Below are positions 60,270 to 64,000 of a stretch of 64,000 nt of DNA, piece by piece. Origin of the DNA: Pseudothioclava sp033100795 (GTDB lineage: Bacteria > Pseudomonadota > Alphaproteobacteria > Rhodobacterales > Rhodobacteraceae); the NCBI RefSeq assembly GCF_033100795.1, contig NZ_JAWLVI010000002.1, positions 124,001-188,000 on the forward strand, read 5' to 3'. The notes below the pieces were generated by a model. It was not told the DNA's origin, made no database searches, and was given only the letters and a program-made list of their open reading frames with translations. Each line of letters starts with the position of its first letter. The stretch's first letter is position 1. The translations under genes were made by a program, and so were the position numbers.

Positions 60270-61970
60270 ATGACAGTCGGCTTCATCATGATGTGCCACA
60301 CCGCGCTGGACCGCGCCGCGCAGGTCGCCCGCTACTGGGCAGAGGGCGGCGCGCCGGTGGTGATCCATGTGGATCGTCGCACCAAAGAGCACGACTATCT
60401 CGCGCTGACCAGAACGCTGGCCGACCTTGAGAATGTCTCGTTTTCCAGGCGCTTCAAATGCGAGTGGGGGACATGGTCGCTGGTCGAGGCGGCGCAGGCA
60501 GCCTCGGAGCAGATGCTCGAGCGCCACGCCGACGTGCGCCATGTCTATCTGGCTTCTGGCTCGTGTCTGCCGTTGCGGCCCTTGCAGGATATGGTCGAGT
60601 ATCTGAACGCCCGCCCCTACACCGACTTCATCGAAAGCGTCACCACGACCGAGGTGGACTGGACAACTGGCGGCATCGGGATCGAGCGCTTCACCCTGCG
60701 CTTCCCGTTCTCATGGAAGAAACAGCGCCGCTTGTTCGACCGCTATGTCGATCTTCAACGCCGCGTCGGGTTCAAGCGCCAAATCCCCGACGGGCTGATC
60801 CCGCACCTGGGCTCGCAATGGTGGTGCCTGACGCGCCAGACGCTTAGCGCGATCCTGCAAGACCCCGAGCGTCCGTTGTATGACGCCTACTTCCGCAAAG
60901 TCTGGATCCCCGACGAAAGCTATTTCCAGACGCTTGCGCGGCTCTATGCTACCTCGATCGAAAGCCGGTCTCTGACGCTGTCGAAGTTCGACTTTCAGGG
61001 CAAGCCGCACATCTTCTACGACGACCACCTGCAACTTTTGCGACGCTCGGATTGCTTTGTCGCGCGCAAAATCTGGCCCAAGGCGGATCGCCTTTATTCG
61101 ACCTTCCTGCGTCACCGCAGCGACGGCGAGAAACAGGCCGAGCCAAACCCGGCGAAAATTGACCGTCTGTTTTCCAAAGCGGTCGAGCGGCGGACCAAAG
61201 GGCGCCCGGGCCTTTACATGCAATCCCGCTTCCCGATCAAAGACCGTGAAAACGGCAAGACCTCGGCCCCTTATTCGGTGTTTCAGGGCTTTTCCGATCT
61301 GTTCGAGAATTTCGAAGGCTGGCTGTCGAAATACGTTGGCGCGCGGGTGCATGGCCACCTGTTCGGCCCCGAGCGCGCGGAGTTCGCGGGCGGCGAGCGC
61401 ATCTTCAACGGCTGCATGACCGATAGCGCGGCGCTGCGCGACTATAACCCCAAGGCGTTTCTGACGAACGTCATCTGGAACTCGCGCGGTGAACGGCAGT
61501 GCTTTATGTATAGTCCGCGTGACACGCAGCAGGACATCGACTGGTTCACCGCGACCGACCCGAACGCCCAAATCTCGGTAATTTCGGGGGCGTGGGCCGT
61601 GCCTTTGTTCCGATCAAACCAGAATTTCGCGATTATCCGGCGCGAGGCTGCGCGACTCCAGCAGATCGAAATCGAGCATCTGAACATCCTGCGATCCATG
61701 TATGTAAAGGCGCGGGTGCGTATCTGGACGATGGCCGACTTCATCGAAAACCCGATGGAGCCGCTGCAAACCATCATCGACGAGATTTCCCCGCGCGCCA
61801 CGCGCCGCCTGACCGAAGTGCCGCAGATGGTCGACCTGACGGGCTTTGGCCAGTTTTTGCAGAACCTGAAAAATCAGGGGATGCAGCCGCGTCTGATGGG
61901 CGATTTCCCGATGGGTGACGACCCCTCTCCGAAACTACCGCGCCGCGGGCGCCCCTATCTGGTAAAGTGA
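60270..61970 (+). CDS. GT14-type beta-1,6-N-acetylglucosaminyltransferase with DUF5927-like tail
   Basis: 566 residues. The N-terminal ~250 residues match the core-2/I-branching (GT14) fold: GFIMMCHTALDRAAQVARYW, VVIHVDRRTKEHDY, EWGTWSLVEAAQAASEQML and VYLASGSCLPLRPL, then GSQWWCLTR near residue 183. The C-terminal ~300 residues are a separate domain (SRFPIKDRENGKTSAPYSVF onward) like the DUF5927 region of Rhodobacterales proteins, of unknown role. It begins 10 bases after copy 2 of the GT2 genes and ends four bases before the sulfotransferase, so all are likely co-transcribed. Confidence 0.82.
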   Translation: MTVGFIMMCHTALDRAAQVARYWAEGGAPVVIHVDRRTKEHDYLALTRTLADLENVSFSRRFKCEWGTWSLVEAAQAASEQMLERHADVRHVYLASGSCLPLRPLQDMVEYLNARPYTDFIESVTTTEVDWTTGGIGIERFTLRFPFSWKKQRRLFDRYVDLQRRVGFKRQIPDGLIPHLGSQWWCLTRQTLSAILQDPERPLYDAYFRKVWIPDESYFQTLARLYATSIESRSLTLSKFDFQGKPHIFYDDHLQLLRRSDCFVARKIWPKADRLYSTFLRHRSDGEKQAEPNPAKIDRLFSKAVERRTKGRPGLYMQSRFPIKDRENGKTSAPYSVFQGFSDLFENFEGWLSKYVGARVHGHLFGPERAEFAGGERIFNGCMTDSAALRDYNPKAFLTNVIWNSRGERQCFMYSPRDTQQDIDWFTATDPNAQISVISGAWAVPLFRSNQNFAIIRREAARLQQIEIEHLNILRSMYVKARVRIWTMADFIENPMEPLQTIIDEISPRATRRLTEVPQMVDLTGFGQFLQNLKNQGMQPRLMGDFPMGDDPSPKLPRRGRPYLVK

Positions 61971-61974
61971 TCCG

Positions 61975-63366
61975 ATGCCAAACTTTGACAGCTTTGTCCT
62001 ATTGGCCGAAATGCGCACTGGCTCCAATCTGGTGGAGGCAGCGCTGAACCTGCTGGACGGCGTGACCTGCTTTGGCGAGGCGTTCAATCCGGTTCTGATC
62101 GGCTATCCCAGCCGCAAGGACATGTTGGGCATCACCAAAGACGAACGCGACGCGGACCCCAAGCAGCTTTGGAAGGCACTCCGCAAAGCCGAGGGGCTGA
62201 ACGGGTGCCGCTATTTCCACGACCACGATCCCCGCATCCTTGACACGATGCTGGACGACCCGCGCTGCGCCAAGATCATCCTGACCCGCAACCCGATCGA
62301 AAGCTATGTCAGCCTGAAAATCGCCCGCGCCACCGGCCAGTGGAAGCTTGGCGACGCCAAACACCGCAAGGCCGCCAGCGCACAGTTCGATGCGGTCGAA
62401 TTCGAGGAGCACCTGGAGGGGCTTCAGGGTTTCCAGATCCGGCTGATGAACCATTTGCAACGCAGTGGGCAAACGGCATTCTATATCGACTACGAGGATG
62501 CGCAGGATCTGGATGTGCTGAACGGTCTGGCCGCGTGGCTGGGCGTGGAATCGCGGCTTACAGCCCTGCCTGATTCCCTGGTCGTCCAGAACCCCGAGCC
62601 GCTTGAGGCCAAGGTCGCCAACTTCGCTGCGATGGAGGCATCGCTCTCGCGGCTTGACCGTTTCAACCTGTCGCGCACCCCGAATTTCGAACCCCGCCGC
62701 GGGCCGGCCGTGCCCGGCTTCATCGCCTGCAAGGAGGCGGGGCTTTTGTATATGCCGATCCGGCCTGCTCTCAGCGCACCGATCCGTGACTGGATGGCCG
62801 GCATTGGCCCGCTGGAGGAAGGCTTCTCGCAAAAGACCTTGCGCCAGTGGAAGCGTAAACACACCGGCCACCGCAGCTTTACGGTTGTCCGGCACCCGTT
62901 GATGCGCGCGCATCTGGCGCTGAATGCGGTTCTGCATCGTGACGCGATGGCCGAAACCCGGGCGATACTCCGCAAGGCCTATAAGCTGCCTTTGCCCGCC
63001 GAGGGGGATGCAGCGAAGGACTATGCCGCGCTGCTGGTCGCTTTTCTTGGCTGGCTCAAGGCGAATATCAACGGTCAGACCTCACTTCCCGTGCGGGATA
63101 TATGGGCGACGCAATCGGCGCATGTTCAGGGGTTTGCACAATTCGCCCTGCCCGACCTGATTATCCGCGAAGACCGTCTGGCCGAGGATCTGGCCTATCT
63201 CGCCACAGCGGCGGGGGTCGATGCCCCCCCGTTGCCCGACTTTGACGGGGATACGGGTGAGATCAAGCTGGCGGATATCTGGGAGCCCGGGCTAGAAGCC
63301 GCCGCGCGCGAAACCTATCCGCGTGACTTCATGCAATTCGGGTTCGAGGATTGGAAAGCGGCCTGA
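61975..63366 (+). CDS. Sulfotransferase with two sulfotransferase-like halves
   Basis: 463 residues. The first half has the PAPS 5'-phosphosulfate loop FVLLAEMRTGSNLVEAALN near residues 7-25 and the 3'-phosphate block IILTRNPIESYVSLKIARAT near 103, as in NodH/Stf0-type enzymes. The second half (from about 250) has a 5' block weakened to YMPIRPALSAPIRDWM, plus FTVVRHPLMRAHLALNAVL near 303 and a final RDFMQFGFEDW, typical of sulfotransferase family 2. Gene duplication-fusion is the likely origin. It probably sulfates the polysaccharide made by the upstream transferases; cysQ would clear PAP. Confidence 0.8.
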   Translation: MPNFDSFVLLAEMRTGSNLVEAALNLLDGVTCFGEAFNPVLIGYPSRKDMLGITKDERDADPKQLWKALRKAEGLNGCRYFHDHDPRILDTMLDDPRCAKIILTRNPIESYVSLKIARATGQWKLGDAKHRKAASAQFDAVEFEEHLEGLQGFQIRLMNHLQRSGQTAFYIDYEDAQDLDVLNGLAAWLGVESRLTALPDSLVVQNPEPLEAKVANFAAMEASLSRLDRFNLSRTPNFEPRRGPAVPGFIACKEAGLLYMPIRPALSAPIRDWMAGIGPLEEGFSQKTLRQWKRKHTGHRSFTVVRHPLMRAHLALNAVLHRDAMAETRAILRKAYKLPLPAEGDAAKDYAALLVAFLGWLKANINGQTSLPVRDIWATQSAHVQGFAQFALPDLIIREDRLAEDLAYLATAAGVDAPPLPDFDGDTGEIKLADIWEPGLEAAARETYPRDFMQFGFEDWKAA

Positions 63367-63831
63367 TCAGGCCGCCTGAACGCCCTGCGCTGCCGTCAGG
63401 ACAGCGTGGAGCGTCGCCGGATCGGAGTTTGCCCGCAGCTTGGCGCAGGTTTCCGCAGACCGCATCGTGCGCGAGACAAGAGCCAGCGCTTTCAGATGCT
63501 CAACCCCCGAATCCTTGGGGGCGAAGAGCGCAAAAACCAGATCGACGGGCAGACGATCCACCGCATCGAAATCAAGTTGCTTTTCAAGACGCAGGAAAAC
63601 GCCAACCACGCGGTTAAGACCGTGCAGGCGGGCATGTGGCAGGGCCACCCCATGACCCACGCCGGTCGGTCCGAGGCTCTCACGCTCTTGCAGCGCATCG
63701 ACCGTCTGGGCCGCATCCAGCCCGTAGGCTGAATGCGCGATTTCACCAAGATCCTGGAACAGGCGCTTCTTGCTCGTGACGTTGTTCAGCACCTTAACGG
63801 CGCCCGGCAAGAGCAGGTTAGACAAATCCAT
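63367..63831 (-). CDS. ptsN: PTS IIA-like nitrogen-regulatory protein PtsN
   Basis: 154 residues from the ATG at 63831; the frame extends to a GTG at 63849, but the shorter form has the family's usual length. Part of the nitrogen PTS, it senses nitrogen and potassium state through phosphorylation of a histidine, here in GHGVALPHARLHGLNR near residue 66. Other blocks are LSNLLLPGAVKVLNNVTSKK at the start and LVFALFAPKDSGVEHLKAL near 104. The hpf gene lies upstream, the usual rpoN-hpf-ptsN neighbourhood. Confidence 0.93.
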   Translation of the reverse strand: MDLSNLLLPGAVKVLNNVTSKKRLFQDLGEIAHSAYGLDAAQTVDALQERESLGPTGVGHGVALPHARLHGLNRVVGVFLRLEKQLDFDAVDRLPVDLVFALFAPKDSGVEHLKALALVSRTMRSAETCAKLRANSDPATLHAVLTAAQGVQAA

Positions 63832-63866
63832 AAGCTTCGACTTTTCCACGCCCGTTTTCAGGACAT

Positions 63867-64000
63867 TTATTTGCTGTTACGCGGGTCGATCCAGCCGACA
63901 TTGCCGTCTTCGCGGCGATGCACGACGTTGACCCCGCCATGTTTCTCGTTGCGGAAGACAAGCAAATCGGCACCGGACAGCTCCATCTGCATCACCGCTT
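63867..64000 (-). CDS. hpf: Ribosome hibernation-promoting factor, 3' end
   Basis: The last 44 codons of a gene cut by the right edge. It reads AVMQMELSGADLLVFRNEKH near the start of the visible part and NVVHRREDGNVGWIDPRN at the end. These match the C-terminal dimerisation domain of long HPF, which holds ribosomes as 100S dimers. It ends 35 bases before ptsN on the same strand, the usual alphaproteobacterial pairing. Confidence 0.88.
   Translation of the reverse strand, partial: AVMQMELSGADLLVFRNEKHGGVNVVHRREDGNVGWIDPRNSK

Noticed and set aside
1..64000. CRISPR arrays, intact insertion sequences, rRNA operons
   Set aside because: No regularly spaced repeats, transposase frames with terminal repeats, or rRNA sequence were seen in the window.

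Overview
The window looks like chromosomal DNA of a GC-rich alphaproteobacterium, most likely of the Rhodobacterales (Rhodobacteraceae/Roseobacter type). The evidence is the gene order maf-aroE-coaE-dnaQ | hemJ-rho-mnmE-mnmG-rsmG-parA-parB, followed by hemW/rdgB/rph, hrcA-grpE and mutS. An alphaproteobacterial mitofilin-like gene next to hemY, and a GT14/DUF5927-type glycosyltransferase, point the same way. No species can be named from the sequence alone.

Layout. 1-5.9 kb is an accessory strip: a lipoprotein cut by the window edge, a large secreted protein, a YHYH-domain protein, a headless LysR remnant and a decayed phage structural gene. 5.9-16.8 kb is core metabolism and envelope: an EEP hydrolase, a membrane protein, leuD-leuC, rsfS-rlmH, a methyltransferase, gpmI, an EnvC-like factor, ctpA and rppH. 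16.8-23.05 kb is all on the minus strand: nadC-nadB-nadA (order nadA-nadB-nadC in transcription) and dnaQ-coaE-aroE-maf. 23.05-23.45 kb is an AT-rich gap with DnaA-box-like nonamers and is the best candidate for the chromosomal origin. From 23.45 to 30.8 kb the genes run the other way (hemJ, rho, mnmE, mnmG, rsmG, parA, parB), and two perfect parS sites lie inside the mnmG and rsmG reading frames. Replication initiation, segregation loading sites and ParAB therefore sit within about 8 kb.

30.8-49.9 kb is housekeeping: rph-rdgB-ridA-hemW-DUF454, hrcA-grpE, mutS, maeB, a sugar kinase, phoU-phoB (without pst genes), a candidate small RNA, tsaD-gpsA-YciI-EVE, hemD, a mitofilin-like protein, HemY and a tRNA-Thr(CGT).

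50.1-52.9 kb is the most unfamiliar part. A membrane-anchored LuxR-type regulator faces a tightly packed four-gene operon: a Gly/Ser-repeat secreted protein, a small lipoprotein, an HPr-kinase-like P-loop protein and a PepSY-type membrane protein. 53.1-63.4 kb is a surface-polysaccharide region: a LacI-type regulator, an ABC-2 export permease, cysQ, kdsB, galU, two paralogous glycosyltransferases, a GT14-type transferase and a sulfotransferase with two sulfotransferase-like halves. CysQ would remove the PAP released by sulfation. ptsN and the 3' end of hpf close the window.

Coordinates of coding starts were chosen from Shine-Dalgarno sequences and family lengths. No database search was run, so family names rest on motifs read by eye.
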